The position numbers and the translations under genes were made by a program. Below are positions 9,200 through 18,066 of a stretch of DNA of 64,000 nt, piece by piece (position 1 is the first letter of the stretch; each line of letters opens with the position of its first letter). Below the pieces are notes generated by a model, which had not been told where the DNA came from, ran no database searches, and was given only the letters and a program-made list of their open reading frames with translations. Origin of the DNA: Desulfocapsa sp050291935 (GTDB lineage Bacteria > Desulfobacterota > Desulfobulbia > Desulfobulbales > Desulfocapsaceae); assembly GCA_050291935.1 (NCBI GenBank), contig JBNKKR010000012.1, positions 1-64,000 on the forward strand, given 5' to 3'.

Positions 9200-9736
9200 A
9201 TGAAATCATTTGGCGGCCCAGCTGTTTTACTGGACAGAAACGATATAAATACCGACGAAATAATACCCGCAAAATATCTTACCGAAATTACAAAGATGGC
9301 CCTTAAACCTCATCTGCTTGAAGACCTATTGGTTAACGCGGAGGCATTTGATTCACAATGTGAGGCCATGAAACAGGCCAAGGTTGTCATCGCAAAGGCA
9401 AACTTTGGTTGCGGTTCTTCACGTGAACATGCTGTCTGGGCATTTGAGGTAAATGATATTAACGTGGTAATTGCCGAAAGTTTTGCCAGGATCTTCAGGC
9501 AAAACATGTTCAATTGCGGAATACTGGCAATGGAACTTCCTGCCGGTGACATTGCGGCAATTTTTGCAATGGAGGGTGACTTAGTGGCAAATGTTGATAT
9601 GGAACAGGGTAAACTTACGTTGAGCTCTTCTAACAACAATCAAGAAACAATGACTTTTTCATTTTCCTTAAATGAGTATGACAAAAACCTGGTATCTGCA
9701 GGTGGCTGGCTGAATTACGCCGACCAAAACTATTAA
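9200..9736 (+). CDS. leuD: 3-isopropylmalate dehydratase small subunit
   Basis: The 178-residue swivel-domain subunit carries DRNDINTDEIIPAKYL and the NFGCGSSREHAVWAF motif typical of LeuD. It pairs with LeuC to complete the dehydratase active site. The start at MKSFGG was chosen over an ATG 42 bases earlier that lies inside leuC, because GAGGAT sits just upstream and because homologues begin with a short segment before the DRNDINTD motif. It follows the leuC stop by about 20 bases, so the two genes form an operon. Confidence 0.92.
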   Translation: MKSFGGPAVLLDRNDINTDEIIPAKYLTEITKMALKPHLLEDLLVNAEAFDSQCEAMKQAKVVIAKANFGCGSSREHAVWAFEVNDINVVIAESFARIFRQNMFNCGILAMELPAGDIAAIFAMEGDLVANVDMEQGKLTLSSSNNNQETMTFSFSLNEYDKNLVSAGGWLNYADQNY

Positions 9737-9757
9737 TAATAAAACGCGTAAAGCAGT

Positions 9758-9792
9758 TGCCTGTCTAAAAATTGACTATTTATGGACAGGCA
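9758..9792. terminator. inverted repeat between convergent leuD and dnaJ-like genes
   Basis: TGCCTGTC and GACAGGCA form an 8-bp stem around a 19-base AT-rich loop midway between the two convergent genes. There is no clear T-run on either side, so a bidirectional terminator is likely but not certain. Confidence 0.45.
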
Positions 9793-9822
9793 CTACTCTA
9801 TATCCTGCAACTCTTTTCACCG

Positions 9823-10761
9823 TTACAAACCGCATTCCTGCAATTTAGAAATGGTTTCGCGCTGCACTTCATCCAGATCTTTGGGGATATCCACCCCAAC
9901 TTTTACAAAAAGATCTCCTCTGCTACTTTGCGGTCCCTTTGGCAAACCGTAACCTTTTAGCCTTAATTTGGAACCGTCTTGAATACCGGCTGGCACATTA
10001 ACCTTGAACGTTTTTCCCTCAAGGGTTTTCACATTCACCTTCGCTCCCAGACATGCTTGACTAAATGGAATCTTTTTGGTGTAAATAAGATCGTCTCCAT
10101 CCCTTTCATACTCACCATGTTTAGAGACATCTATTTTTAAAAACAGATCTCCAGGGATCCCGCCAAAGGGTGCTTGTCCCCCCTTTCCTTTCAAACGTAA
10201 TTTCTTCCCGCTTTCAATTCCCTTGGGAACTTTTACAGTGACACTTTTGTTTTCCCCATTGCTTCGTAAAGCTATGGATTTTTCTGTACCACTCAGGACA
10301 TCTTCAAGGCTGATGGAGAGTTGATAGGTCATATCCTGGCCTTTTGCGGGTTTTGCCTGCTGTCCGCAACCACCGCCAGCACATCCACCTCCTCCACTTG
10401 CGTGACCGAATATATCTGAGAAGGGGTTGGCTCCACCTCCTCCCATATTCACTCGATAACTACCGCCACCACCGCCAAAACCAAACTGACGAAAGATATC
10501 ATCCATATTGAAGTTTCTAAAAATGTCTTCTTGGGAATAGCGTTGTTGGAAACCTGCCGATCCATAGGTATCGTATTGTTTCTTTTTTTCTGGATCGGAT
10601 AATACAGCATAGGCCTCAGATATTTCTTTAAACTTATCCTCTGCTGCCTTATTACCTTTATTTTTATCAGGATGATACCGTAATGCCAATTTACGATACG
10701 CCTTTTTTATTTCTTGGGTCGATGCATTTTTGCTCACCCCTAATATATCATAATATTCCAT
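9823..10761 (-). CDS. DnaJ/CbpA-type Hsp40 co-chaperone
   Basis: The J domain is at the N terminus with HPD at residues 30-32. It is followed by a glycine-rich linker and two C-terminal client-binding domains, giving 312 residues. The four CxxCxGxG zinc-binding repeats of class I DnaJ are absent, so this is the CbpA (class II) layout. A short cysteine pair (CAGGGC) sits in the glycine-rich part instead. It stimulates DnaK ATP hydrolysis in the cytoplasm. The start at MEYYDIL was chosen because GAGGAA precedes it by a good distance; an ATG four codons earlier has a poorer position. Confidence 0.9.
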   Translation of the reverse strand: MEYYDILGVSKNASTQEIKKAYRKLALRYHPDKNKGNKAAEDKFKEISEAYAVLSDPEKKKQYDTYGSAGFQQRYSQEDIFRNFNMDDIFRQFGFGGGGGSYRVNMGGGGANPFSDIFGHASGGGGCAGGGCGQQAKPAKGQDMTYQLSISLEDVLSGTEKSIALRSNGENKSVTVKVPKGIESGKKLRLKGKGGQAPFGGIPGDLFLKIDVSKHGEYERDGDDLIYTKKIPFSQACLGAKVNVKTLEGKTFKVNVPAGIQDGSKLRLKGYGLPKGPQSSRGDLFVKVGVDIPKDLDEVQRETISKLQECGL

Positions 10762-10839
10762 TAAGTTCCTCATTCTTCCCTATAAATAGCAACCACAATT
10801 GAGTACGCTCATCATTTGCCAGAGTGTTCTAGCGGTATA

Positions 10840-10868
10840 ATAATAGGAATCACAAAAGGGGCAGTCAA
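10840..10868 (-). promoter_or_regulatory. sigma-70-type promoter for the dnaJ-like gene
   Basis: On the minus strand TTGACT and TATTAT (each five of six matches) are 17 bases apart, about 80 bases before the gene. No heat-shock sigma-32 box or CIRCE operator was found. Confidence 0.6.
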
Positions 10869-10884
10869 GGGGGGATACGGGAAA

Positions 10885-12672
10885 TCAGGCGGCTTTTTCA
10901 GCCTGGAGGGAATCGAACTTTTCTATTATATCGCTATCACTTGCAGGAGTAAGCAAAATATCATCAACACCATACTTTACAGCTTTTATCACTTTTGTTC
11001 TGGTCCATCTCGGCCCCGCTGCCACCAAGGGTAGTGAACTTGCAGCACTGAGTTTTATTGCAACACCTAAACCTTTTTCATCAACTTCTGCCATAACCAG
11101 GAAAAGCGCTCGAACATTACCAGGAAGATAATTGCTCACATTTTCTTTATAATCCAAAACAGTGTAAGCAGTCTCCCTTTGATCAAGCAAAGATGTAAAC
11201 TTTTCACACTCTATGGCATCGTTGGAGATAATAAGAAATTCGGGGTTATTGGTGGTATCATCACCACTTGCAACCTGTGCAGCTCCCACGACTTGAGCTT
11301 GGGATCCTGAAGTTCCCGTAACTGAGCCTTTGCTCCTGGAAACATCCTCCTGGCCATCATCAGCTGACTGATTTTCGGCAAGCCCTTCCAGCATAAACAC
11401 ATCTGCTGGAAGTAACATATGCATCTTACCAAGCTCATGATCGCCTATATCGATATTTGCACTGGCCATATAATACAAAATATCAGACATTGGGTCATCG
11501 GACTGGGCATCAACTTTCATTGAGATAACTTCTTCAAGGTGTGTTTTCACAAAACGTATTTTTTTGGGGTACTGTTCCTCAAATACTTTTGTATAAACAC
11601 CGGAAATAATATTTGCAATTTCCCCGTATGCATCCTCACAATCGGAACTGAAATCACCATCCATTACCACAGTATCCAGCTCATCCGGTGGAAGCATTAT
11701 TAGGGTACCTCCAATACGGATTGCATCGGCAAGGCTGACACTAAGGTAATTATTTCCCTTTAATTCTCCTACAATATCCATATGGGCAAGAACAACTTTT
11801 CCAGCTGCCTCGTCCATAAAGAAATCTTCTTTGGAAATAAGGTCTACCTTATGATCACTCAGTTTTACCTCAACCCCAAGCAATGCACCAACTTCAACTT
11901 CCATTCGGGCACGGCACTCAGCAAGACAGGCATCAACACGCTTTTTCTGTTTTTTTAGATCAAAGGGTTTTGTTGCGGGGGCTGATGTTTCTTCTGCAAC
12001 CTGTTTTTCTTCTTCTCTGGAAGCAGTGGCCTCCTCCACCTCAGCCTTAACAGGACTTTCTTTTTTAACAGGTTCATCCGCACTAACCGGAACCTCACCT
12101 AAGCCAAAAGCATCAGAAGGCATCAACAGGACAAGTTGTCCCATTTCTGTGTCATTAAGAGCCATCGCCACAGAAACTTGATAATAGCTCTGATTGGGTA
12201 ACGGGTGATCAGATTCAATGTCCACTTTCATGGGCATAATGATTTCTGATGTCTTGCGAATAAACCGAAATGACTTAGGGTACATCTCTTCAAAAGTTGA
12301 AGTATAGGCACCGGCAATCAAGTTGGCGATTTCTCCATATGAATCATCAATTTCTTCTGTATAATCTTCAGTTACAACAGATTCGTCCAGTTCATTATCG
12401 GGAAGCATGATAAGTGTCCCGCCAAGACGAATGGCATCTCTTACCGAAATTAAAAGCCCTCCCTTGCCTTCAATTTCACCACTGAGCTCCATTTCCGAAA
12501 AGACCATCTTCCCTGCCGGTTGATCAAAAAAATCTTCTTTGTTGATCAAACCGGTTTGCATATCAGAAAGGGTCAAGGTGGCGCCCATCAGGCTGCCAAC
12601 CTCTTCACCTAAACGTTCCTGGACAAACCCAAGAATCCTATCAATTTTCTTTTTAACTTTATCAGATGGCAT
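10885..12672 (-). CDS. tandem CheX/CheC-like domains fused to a degenerate receiver domain
   Basis: This 595-residue protein contains two copies of a roughly 180-residue CheC/CheX/FliY-like unit joined by an acidic, Ala/Glu-rich linker, then a C-terminal receiver-like domain (last 120 residues). Each copy keeps the phosphatase-type signature ExxN in GEIAN (first copy about E114 and N117). The terminal domain has a receiver pattern but lacks the key residues: the acid pair reads ND, the phosphoacceptor strand reads LFLVMAEVDEKG, and the conserved lysine is replaced in LLTPAS. The upstream genes are two single-domain CheX-like proteins and a CheY-like regulator, so a role in dephosphorylating or sensing CheY-P is likely. 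The ATG was chosen over a TTG five codons earlier that lacks a ribosome site. Confidence 0.75.
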   Translation of the reverse strand: MPSDKVKKKIDRILGFVQERLGEEVGSLMGATLTLSDMQTGLINKEDFFDQPAGKMVFSEMELSGEIEGKGGLLISVRDAIRLGGTLIMLPDNELDESVVTEDYTEEIDDSYGEIANLIAGAYTSTFEEMYPKSFRFIRKTSEIIMPMKVDIESDHPLPNQSYYQVSVAMALNDTEMGQLVLLMPSDAFGLGEVPVSADEPVKKESPVKAEVEEATASREEEKQVAEETSAPATKPFDLKKQKKRVDACLAECRARMEVEVGALLGVEVKLSDHKVDLISKEDFFMDEAAGKVVLAHMDIVGELKGNNYLSVSLADAIRIGGTLIMLPPDELDTVVMDGDFSSDCEDAYGEIANIISGVYTKVFEEQYPKKIRFVKTHLEEVISMKVDAQSDDPMSDILYYMASANIDIGDHELGKMHMLLPADVFMLEGLAENQSADDGQEDVSRSKGSVTGTSGSQAQVVGAAQVASGDDTTNNPEFLIISNDAIECEKFTSLLDQRETAYTVLDYKENVSNYLPGNVRALFLVMAEVDEKGLGVAIKLSAASSLPLVAAGPRWTRTKVIKAVKYGVDDILLTPASDSDIIEKFDSLQAEKAA

Positions 12673-12701
12673 GCGGTTTTCTTGCAAAGATATTATAAAA
12701 G

Positions 12702-12729
12702 TTGAGTCGATAAATAACTATCGACACAA
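12702..12729 (-). terminator. hairpin between the small CheX-like gene and the double-CheX gene
   Basis: GTCGATA and TATCGAC pair around a six-base loop, extended by three further pairs after one mismatch. On the minus strand it is followed by CTTTTATAAT rather than a pure T-run. It may terminate part of the upstream transcript. Confidence 0.35.
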
Positions 12730-12782
12730 GCAATATAATTTCTTAATGTTTTTTTTGCGAAAGAGACATTAAGGAAGGAAAG

Positions 12783-13244
12783 TTATGTGAGATCTTCATA
12801 CTTTAACTCTACAGAAAAACTGACCGTATCCATGGTAAATGGAACGACAACCCTTGTGCCATTGGACATACCTGCAATACTAAAAGATTTTCCAATAATG
12901 GTGGTTGGAATCGCAAGTTCAATATTCTTATCATACTCTTGAAAAAATATTTTCAGATATCCCGCTACCATGTTGGCAACTTCACCTACGGCATCTTTGA
13001 CATCCTCATTCAGTTCAGCCACCTCAAGCCCCAGAAAACTCCCTGTAATCGCCTTAGCAGCTATTTCCGGACAATGAACAGCCAACATGCCTTTTATGTC
13101 TTTTCCAAGTCCAAGCATGCTGGTTAAATTTGATTCTACCTTGAAATCTGATCCAACAATGGGTTCACCATGTTCAAGATCCACCATGAGCATGGTGGAA
13201 AACACATCCTTCGTACCATCAATTATTGCCTTTCCAACATCCAT
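12783..13244 (-). CDS. CheX-like chemotaxis phosphatase
   Basis: A 153-residue single-domain CheX/CheC-family protein. The signature DxxxExxN appears as DAVGEVAN (D84, E88, N91) and is followed 22 residues later by a proline, close to the spacing of known CheY-P phosphatases. The start at MDVGK was chosen because an upstream ATG lies in the loop of a terminator-like hairpin and would add a poorly conserved extension. It has the same layout as the neighbouring 150-residue protein, suggesting a local duplication that has diverged strongly. Confidence 0.8.
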   Translation of the reverse strand: MDVGKAIIDGTKDVFSTMLMVDLEHGEPIVGSDFKVESNLTSMLGLGKDIKGMLAVHCPEIAAKAITGSFLGLEVAELNEDVKDAVGEVANMVAGYLKIFFQEYDKNIELAIPTTIIGKSFSIAGMSNGTRVVVPFTMDTVSFSVELKYEDLT

Positions 13245-13264
13245 AACAAAATCCAAATATGGAG

Positions 13265-13306
13265 AAAAACCGGGCCTACAGGTCATTGCAGACCTGTAAT
13301 GCGCCC
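13265..13306 (-). terminator. terminator-like hairpin between the two cheX-like genes
   Basis: On the minus strand GGGC and TACAGGTC pair with GACCTGTA and GCCC across a six-base loop, followed by GG and five T residues. It begins right after the stop of one cheX-like gene and ends about 20 bases before the next start, so it may act as an intrinsic terminator or partial attenuator inside the operon. Confidence 0.6.
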
Positions 13307-13759
13307 CTATTTCTCAAGATCAATTTCCACCATAAAAGATCCCTTTTCGGTGGAAAATTTAACAATCACCCTATCAACATCATTTTCTGACTGAAAGGTA
13401 TATTCAGTCCCCGCAATGGTTGAAGGCATCGACAAATCAATATCCCGTCCCTTTTCAGAAAGAATGGTTTTTACATTTCCTCCAAGCATATTGGCAATCT
13501 CACCCATCGCATCATGGACATCATCATTTATTTCATTGATATCCATCATTAAAAAATTGGATGTGATAGCCATTGCTACTTCGTTTGGAAAATGCACCGC
13601 CAAAACACCCTTATGGGTTCCGGCAAGGCCTATTGTGGCGGTAATGGTATCAATCAGCACCCCATGATCATTTATTACTTCTTCAAAGGCTATATCCATC
13701 ATGATCATGGTGGAAAATATTTCCTTGGTGGCGTCAATAATCTTTTCCTGAATCTCCAC
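13307..13759 (-). CDS. CheX-like chemotaxis phosphatase
   Basis: A 150-residue CheX-family protein with the DxxxExxN signature as DAMGEIAN (D83, E87, N90) and a proline 22 residues further on. The family removes phosphate from CheY-P to reset the flagellar motor signal. It directly follows the CheY-like gene by about 29 bases, so the pair probably forms a regulator-phosphatase module. The start MEIQEK follows TAGGAG. No cheA, cheW or receptor gene is in this window. Confidence 0.82.
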   Translation of the reverse strand: MEIQEKIIDATKEIFSTMIMMDIAFEEVINDHGVLIDTITATIGLAGTHKGVLAVHFPNEVAMAITSNFLMMDINEINDDVHDAMGEIANMLGGNVKTILSEKGRDIDLSMPSTIAGTEYTFQSENDVDRVIVKFSTEKGSFMVEIDLEK

Positions 13760-13788
13760 GCCAATCTCCTAACTTTAAAAATGGATAG

Positions 13789-14160
13789 TTACAGCAATGG
13801 TCCTAAGACCTCATTGACCTTATCAGGGGTAAATGGCTTCTTCAGTGCCCCCACAGCGCCAAGAGATTTTGCTTCACCGATTATATCGTCACCTGTTTCC
13901 GTAGAAATCATAAGTACAGGTATATCTTTCATACCATCACGACTGGATTTCTCTCGCAAGAAACTTATCCCGTCCATATTGGGCATATTGATATCGCTTA
14001 AAACAATATCGACGGATTCTTTTTCAAGCACATCCAATGCCTCCAGCCCATCTGAGGCCTCAAAGATATTTTCAAAATCTATTCCAGCTTGCCTAAGAGA
14101 ACGTCCAATGATAATGCGCATGGTTTTGGAGTCGTCCACTAATAATACGTTTTTGCCCAT
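13789..14160 (-). CDS. CheY-like single-domain response regulator
   Basis: A complete 123-residue receiver with acid pocket D9/D10, phosphoacceptor D56 in LSDINMP, S86 at the switch position and K108 in KKPF. There is no output domain, so it acts by binding other proteins, such as the flagellar switch or a CheX-type phosphatase. It leads the minus-strand run of two cheX-like genes and the double-CheX fusion, and is divergent from the flagellar cluster. The start follows GGAGAAACAAA. Confidence 0.88.
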   Translation of the reverse strand: MGKNVLLVDDSKTMRIIIGRSLRQAGIDFENIFEASDGLEALDVLEKESVDIVLSDINMPNMDGISFLREKSSRDGMKDIPVLMISTETGDDIIGEAKSLGAVGALKKPFTPDKVNEVLGPLL

Positions 14161-14357
14161 TTTGTTTCTCCTACAATGGTCATTTTACTTCTGGTTACAA
14201 TCAACTCCAATCACAGTGGAATTGATTATTGTAAACTTGTTTTAAAAAAGTCTATCAGTAGTGGACGGTAAAAATCAAATAACTTTGTATAAAAAAAGCA
14301 TATTTTTTTTCATTTAGTAAAAAACACGGAGATTAAGCAAGATGGGAGAAATGCTAT

Positions 14358-14375
14358 TTGGACCAAATATTGCAT
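14358..14375 (+). promoter_or_regulatory. sigma-54 (-24/-12) promoter for the TPR-flgBC-fliEFG operon
   Basis: TTGG and TTGCA are arranged so that GG (14360-14361) and GC (14372-14373) are exactly 10 bases apart, as required for RpoN. The start site would be about 25 bases before the TPR gene. The -24 element reads TTGGAC rather than TGGCAC. Confidence 0.55.
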
Positions 14376-14410
14376 CAAAAAAAGAAATTTAACCCATTAC
14401 AAATGGTACG

Positions 14411-16831
14411 ATGAAACGACAACTCATTTTTACTCTTGGCATCATATTCTTTTTAAGCACCTTTGTTCACGCGGAAAATGTGCTTACACGAATAAATAAA
14501 ATTGACGCACAAGATGCTGTGGAGCTCTATTGTAGTTTTTCAAACATTCCAAGCTACCGTTCCACCAGTAGAGAAAAGCGGATTGATTTTATCCTTGAAG
14601 ATACAGTACTTGCAGACGATTTTTTGTTTTTTAAAGCAGATGACAGAATAGTCAAAATTTTGTCTCAGCATAAAAATAATAAAACAGTGCTTTCCTTCTT
14701 TTTTAGATACCCCCCTCAAAAATTCACTGTTTCCCCCAATACAGATGAAAACAAGTTGATTGTTCGCATCCTCCTTGGGAACTCCTATAGTTCCGCCCTT
14801 TCAAATTTATCCAGTAAATTGTCGGGACTTACCGTGGTTGATCGAAAAGCAAAAGATTACTCCAATCCTCTCATTGCCTCTCCCTACGCTGCAGATTGGA
14901 GAAGCTTTTTTAAACTCTACGAAGCAAAATATCATATTACTGTTCCTGTGCAATTTAGCATGCCCCCTTTCCCCATTATTCAGTTCCTTTTACCGAATCG
15001 AAAAAAGAATATTGAATTTTTAAACGAGGAGATAGTCCAGTTTGGTCACCAGCATCTTTGGCATTCTATCCCTCCTATTCTTCTAGATCAGATGGCCACA
15101 GAAAGTGATCCTGAAAGAAAAAAAATGCTTGCCTTAACTTACGGCGAGGTCCTTACACGATACGGACAGTTTGCTGACGCCTATAAACAGCTTTATCTAC
15201 TGTCAACGGAGTATCCTGAGGAAGATATTGGCATTATAGCAAGATATCTTCTCTATCTTTTAGAGGCTAAACTTAGAGACCCATTTATCGCAGATTATGA
15301 ACTACGAAAACTAAAACCCGTGATGACTACCGCCAATCCTTTGACACCTTATTTTCGTATTACTCAAATTGAAACCGCCCTTGCCACTGCCCAATATTCT
15401 CGGATGAAAGAGTTATTGGCTCTGGATGATGTTGGATACCCGGAACAGTTAGAAATAATCCGTGACTTACGTCAAGCAGATTACTGGTCAGGAACAGACG
15501 ATACCATAAAAGCCTACGTTGGCTATCAACTCCTTGAAAAACAGTCCATTTTAGAAAACAAACGTTTTTCCCTCAATGGATACTGTGACACACTATACGA
15601 TCAAAAACAATACGTTGAGGCAAGCAATTGCTACAACCTTCTTGCAAGCTATATTGACGATAAAGAAAAACTTGGATTGATTAATTTTCGTAAATATATG
15701 GCAGAATTACATATAAAAAAGCCATCACAAATGATTGATTTTTTCTCAAGAATTGAAAACACCTACTCTGGGACTGATGCCGGGTATCGTGGTGCCATGA
15801 AAAAGACCGATCTTAGGTTTCTCACAGAGCAAGATTGGACGGATAAGGCATTATTACATTACAAAGCCTTTGCAGAAAAGGGTATTAGCAGAGAAAGCAG
15901 AGAAGAGGCAAGTTTTAAAATTGCCCTTCTTTATCGTCTAAAAAATCAGAATATTCGTTGCGTAAACCATACAATGAAGTTCCTGCGAGACTTTAGGGGC
16001 GGGGAGCTCCATAGTGAAGCCCAGGCACTCCTTATTGAGATTTTCCCACTTGTTTTACAGGAATATGTTTCTAAAAAGAAATACGTGGACGCCCTGGTTC
16101 TTGCAAAACAAAACAGAAAACTCTTTGAAAAAAATTGGGTAAGTATAGCTATCTTAGCGGACCTTGCGGCATCCTACAATGCACTCGGCTTATACGATGA
16201 AGCGTTTAAAATCTATCAATATTTAATTACCATCTCTTCTGAAGATCAAAAAGAACAGTACTACCTTCCCATTATACAAGCCGCCTTCCATCATGGAAGT
16301 TATTATGTGGTGGAAGATTTTGCCGATCAATACAGTTTTCGCTATCCAAACGGAAAAGACCAAAGGGAAATTGTAAAAATTCGCATACAAAGCCTTTTGG
16401 CTGAACAAAATTACCATAAGGCCATTGAATTGCTTCCAAAAGAAATCCCCGAAGAAGAAGAATTTTCCCTTTTGGCAGCCACCCTCTATTTTCATGAGAA
16501 TATGTTTAACAAAGTGATTTCGATATTAGATCGCCCGTTAATGATCAGTAAAGCGAAATGGAATCGATACACCTTTATGCTGGCGGAAAGTTATTATCAA
16601 GTACAACAGCAAGATAAGGGGATTACATTTTTTCAAAAGATTGAAAAGACATCAAGCCACTATGGACAAGCGCTGTATCGAAGGGCCGAATACCTGCTCC
16701 AACACGACAAAAAAGAGCAAGCATTAAAACTCTATAGGGAACTAGCCGAAACGAAAGAGAACACCCAGTGGGGTAATCTTGCCCAAAAAGCCGTTGAATT
16801 TTTAACTACTTTTAACACTGAAAAACTGTAA
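14411..16831 (+). CDS. exported TPR-repeat protein heading the flagellar cluster
   Basis: An 806-residue protein with a clear signal peptide (MKRQLIFTLGIIFFL, cleavage probably after VHA). The rest is mostly helical with repeated TPR-like units (for example around 235-290, 480-520 and 690-800), so it is expected in the periplasm or at the outer membrane. It is not a known structural flagellar component. Its position directly after a sigma-54 site and 27 bases before flgB places it in the early flagellar regulon. A role as an assembly scaffold, stator-associated or disk-like factor is conceivable but cannot be read from the sequence. Confidence 0.7.
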   Translation: MKRQLIFTLGIIFFLSTFVHAENVLTRINKIDAQDAVELYCSFSNIPSYRSTSREKRIDFILEDTVLADDFLFFKADDRIVKILSQHKNNKTVLSFFFRYPPQKFTVSPNTDENKLIVRILLGNSYSSALSNLSSKLSGLTVVDRKAKDYSNPLIASPYAADWRSFFKLYEAKYHITVPVQFSMPPFPIIQFLLPNRKKNIEFLNEEIVQFGHQHLWHSIPPILLDQMATESDPERKKMLALTYGEVLTRYGQFADAYKQLYLLSTEYPEEDIGIIARYLLYLLEAKLRDPFIADYELRKLKPVMTTANPLTPYFRITQIETALATAQYSRMKELLALDDVGYPEQLEIIRDLRQADYWSGTDDTIKAYVGYQLLEKQSILENKRFSLNGYCDTLYDQKQYVEASNCYNLLASYIDDKEKLGLINFRKYMAELHIKKPSQMIDFFSRIENTYSGTDAGYRGAMKKTDLRFLTEQDWTDKALLHYKAFAEKGISRESREEASFKIALLYRLKNQNIRCVNHTMKFLRDFRGGELHSEAQALLIEIFPLVLQEYVSKKKYVDALVLAKQNRKLFEKNWVSIAILADLAASYNALGLYDEAFKIYQYLITISSEDQKEQYYLPIIQAAFHHGSYYVVEDFADQYSFRYPNGKDQREIVKIRIQSLLAEQNYHKAIELLPKEIPEEEEFSLLAATLYFHENMFNKVISILDRPLMISKAKWNRYTFMLAESYYQVQQQDKGITFFQKIEKTSSHYGQALYRRAEYLLQHDKKEQALKLYRELAETKENTQWGNLAQKAVEFLTTFNTEKL

Positions 16832-16858
16832 AACAAACCTCTCTACTATGATGGAACT

Positions 16859-17275
16859 ATGAAGATACTTGATCCCTTCGATTCAAATATAGAGCTTTTA
16901 CAAAAGGTTCTTGATTTGCGTTCTGCCAATCAAACAATTATAGCCTCAAATATCGCTAATGCTGAAACCCCTGGGTATAGCCGTAAGGTTTATAGTTTTG
17001 AGGAAAAACTTCAATCAGCAATAGGAAAAACGGAAGGTGCTGTGCTGAGAACAACCCATGAAAAGCATTTTCCTATCCAATCAACAAATCTGAGTTCAGT
17101 TAAAGGTGATATTACTGAAATAAAAGATGAAACCGGAATTGGCGATAAAAACAGTGTCAATGTGGATACGGAAATGATCAAGCTCTCGAAAAATGAACTG
17201 CTATATGAAACAACAGCGCAACTCTTAAAGAAAAAATTAGGGATGCTTAAATATGCCATTCAGGAAGGCAAATAA
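16859..17275 (+). CDS. flgB: flagellar proximal rod protein FlgB
   Basis: A 138-residue rod protein with the N-terminal rod motif around NQTIIASNIANAETPGYSRK and a C-terminal helix ending in LKYAIQEG. FlgB forms part of the proximal rod that connects the MS ring to the hook. It is exported by the flagellar type III apparatus without a cleaved signal. GGA lies just before the ATG. It is the first structural gene of the block and is followed after 22 bases by flgC. Confidence 0.93.
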   Translation: MKILDPFDSNIELLQKVLDLRSANQTIIASNIANAETPGYSRKVYSFEEKLQSAIGKTEGAVLRTTHEKHFPIQSTNLSSVKGDITEIKDETGIGDKNSVNVDTEMIKLSKNELLYETTAQLLKKKLGMLKYAIQEGK

Positions 17276-17297
17276 TAAAGTAAGGAGAATAGACTAA

Positions 17298-17717
17298 ATG
17301 GATCTTTTTACAACTTTTGATATCAGCGCCTCAGCCCTAAAAGCCCAAAGGACAAGATTAAACACCATTAGCTCCAATATGGCCAATGTTGAAACCACCT
17401 CTACTCCTGAAGGCGGACCATATAAAAAGAAATCCGTTATTTTTCAAACAAAGCCTGTTCCCTTTAAAGAGGAACTGGATGCATCAATTAAGGGAGTGGA
17501 AGTCACAAAAATTGTGGCAGACGAAAGTGAACCCAGGAAAATATATGACCCTTCTCATCCTGACGCAGATGATGATGGCTATGTGGCCATGCCCAACATC
17601 TCCATTTTAAAAGAAATGACGGATATGATGTCAGCCACAAGGTCATATGAGGCAAACACCACCGTTATAAAATCTGCAAAACGCATGGCACTAAAGGCCT
17701 TAGAAATAGGTAGGTAA
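17298..17717 (+). CDS. flgC: flagellar proximal rod protein FlgC
   Basis: A 139-residue rod protein with the LNTISSNMANVETT motif near the N terminus and the YEANTTVIKSAKRMALKALE helix at the C terminus, both typical for FlgC. It assembles with FlgB and FlgF in the proximal rod. AAGGAG precedes the ATG, and fliE begins five bases after its stop. Confidence 0.94.
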   Translation: MDLFTTFDISASALKAQRTRLNTISSNMANVETTSTPEGGPYKKKSVIFQTKPVPFKEELDASIKGVEVTKIVADESEPRKIYDPSHPDADDDGYVAMPNISILKEMTDMMSATRSYEANTTVIKSAKRMALKALEIGR

Positions 17718-17722
17718 ATGGT

Positions 17723-18022
17723 ATGAACACAATAAACCTGTCCCCCCAGTTAGAATCTTTAACCAAACCAGAACTACAAAAGAATCCCATAGAACAAACA
17801 ACAAACAGTTTTGGTAAAATAATCCAGGAAACCATAAACAGCACCGCAGAGGCTGAGCGAGCTGGCGAAGATGCTATGGCAAATCTTGCCAGCGGACAGG
17901 CCAGGAATTTGCATGAAGTTATGATAAGTGTCGAAAAAGCTGACATCTCACTAAAGATGTTAGTTCAATTTAGAAACAAAGCATTACAGGCGTATGAAGA
18001 AATAATGCGTATGCAGGTGTAG
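17723..18022 (+). CDS. fliE: flagellar hook-basal body protein FliE
   Basis: A 99-residue protein whose C-terminal half (LHEVMISVEKADISLKMLVQ, then RNKALQAYEEIMRMQV) is the conserved FliE signature. FliE joins the MS ring to the proximal rod and is among the first exported substrates. It lies between flgC and fliF, the usual order in the flgBC-fliEF block. Confidence 0.94.
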   Translation: MNTINLSPQLESLTKPELQKNPIEQTTNSFGKIIQETINSTAEAERAGEDAMANLASGQARNLHEVMISVEKADISLKMLVQFRNKALQAYEEIMRMQV

Positions 18023-18066
18023 TTGGTTTATTTTTGTACGTGAATAGAGTGAAATAAGGTTTTTTT

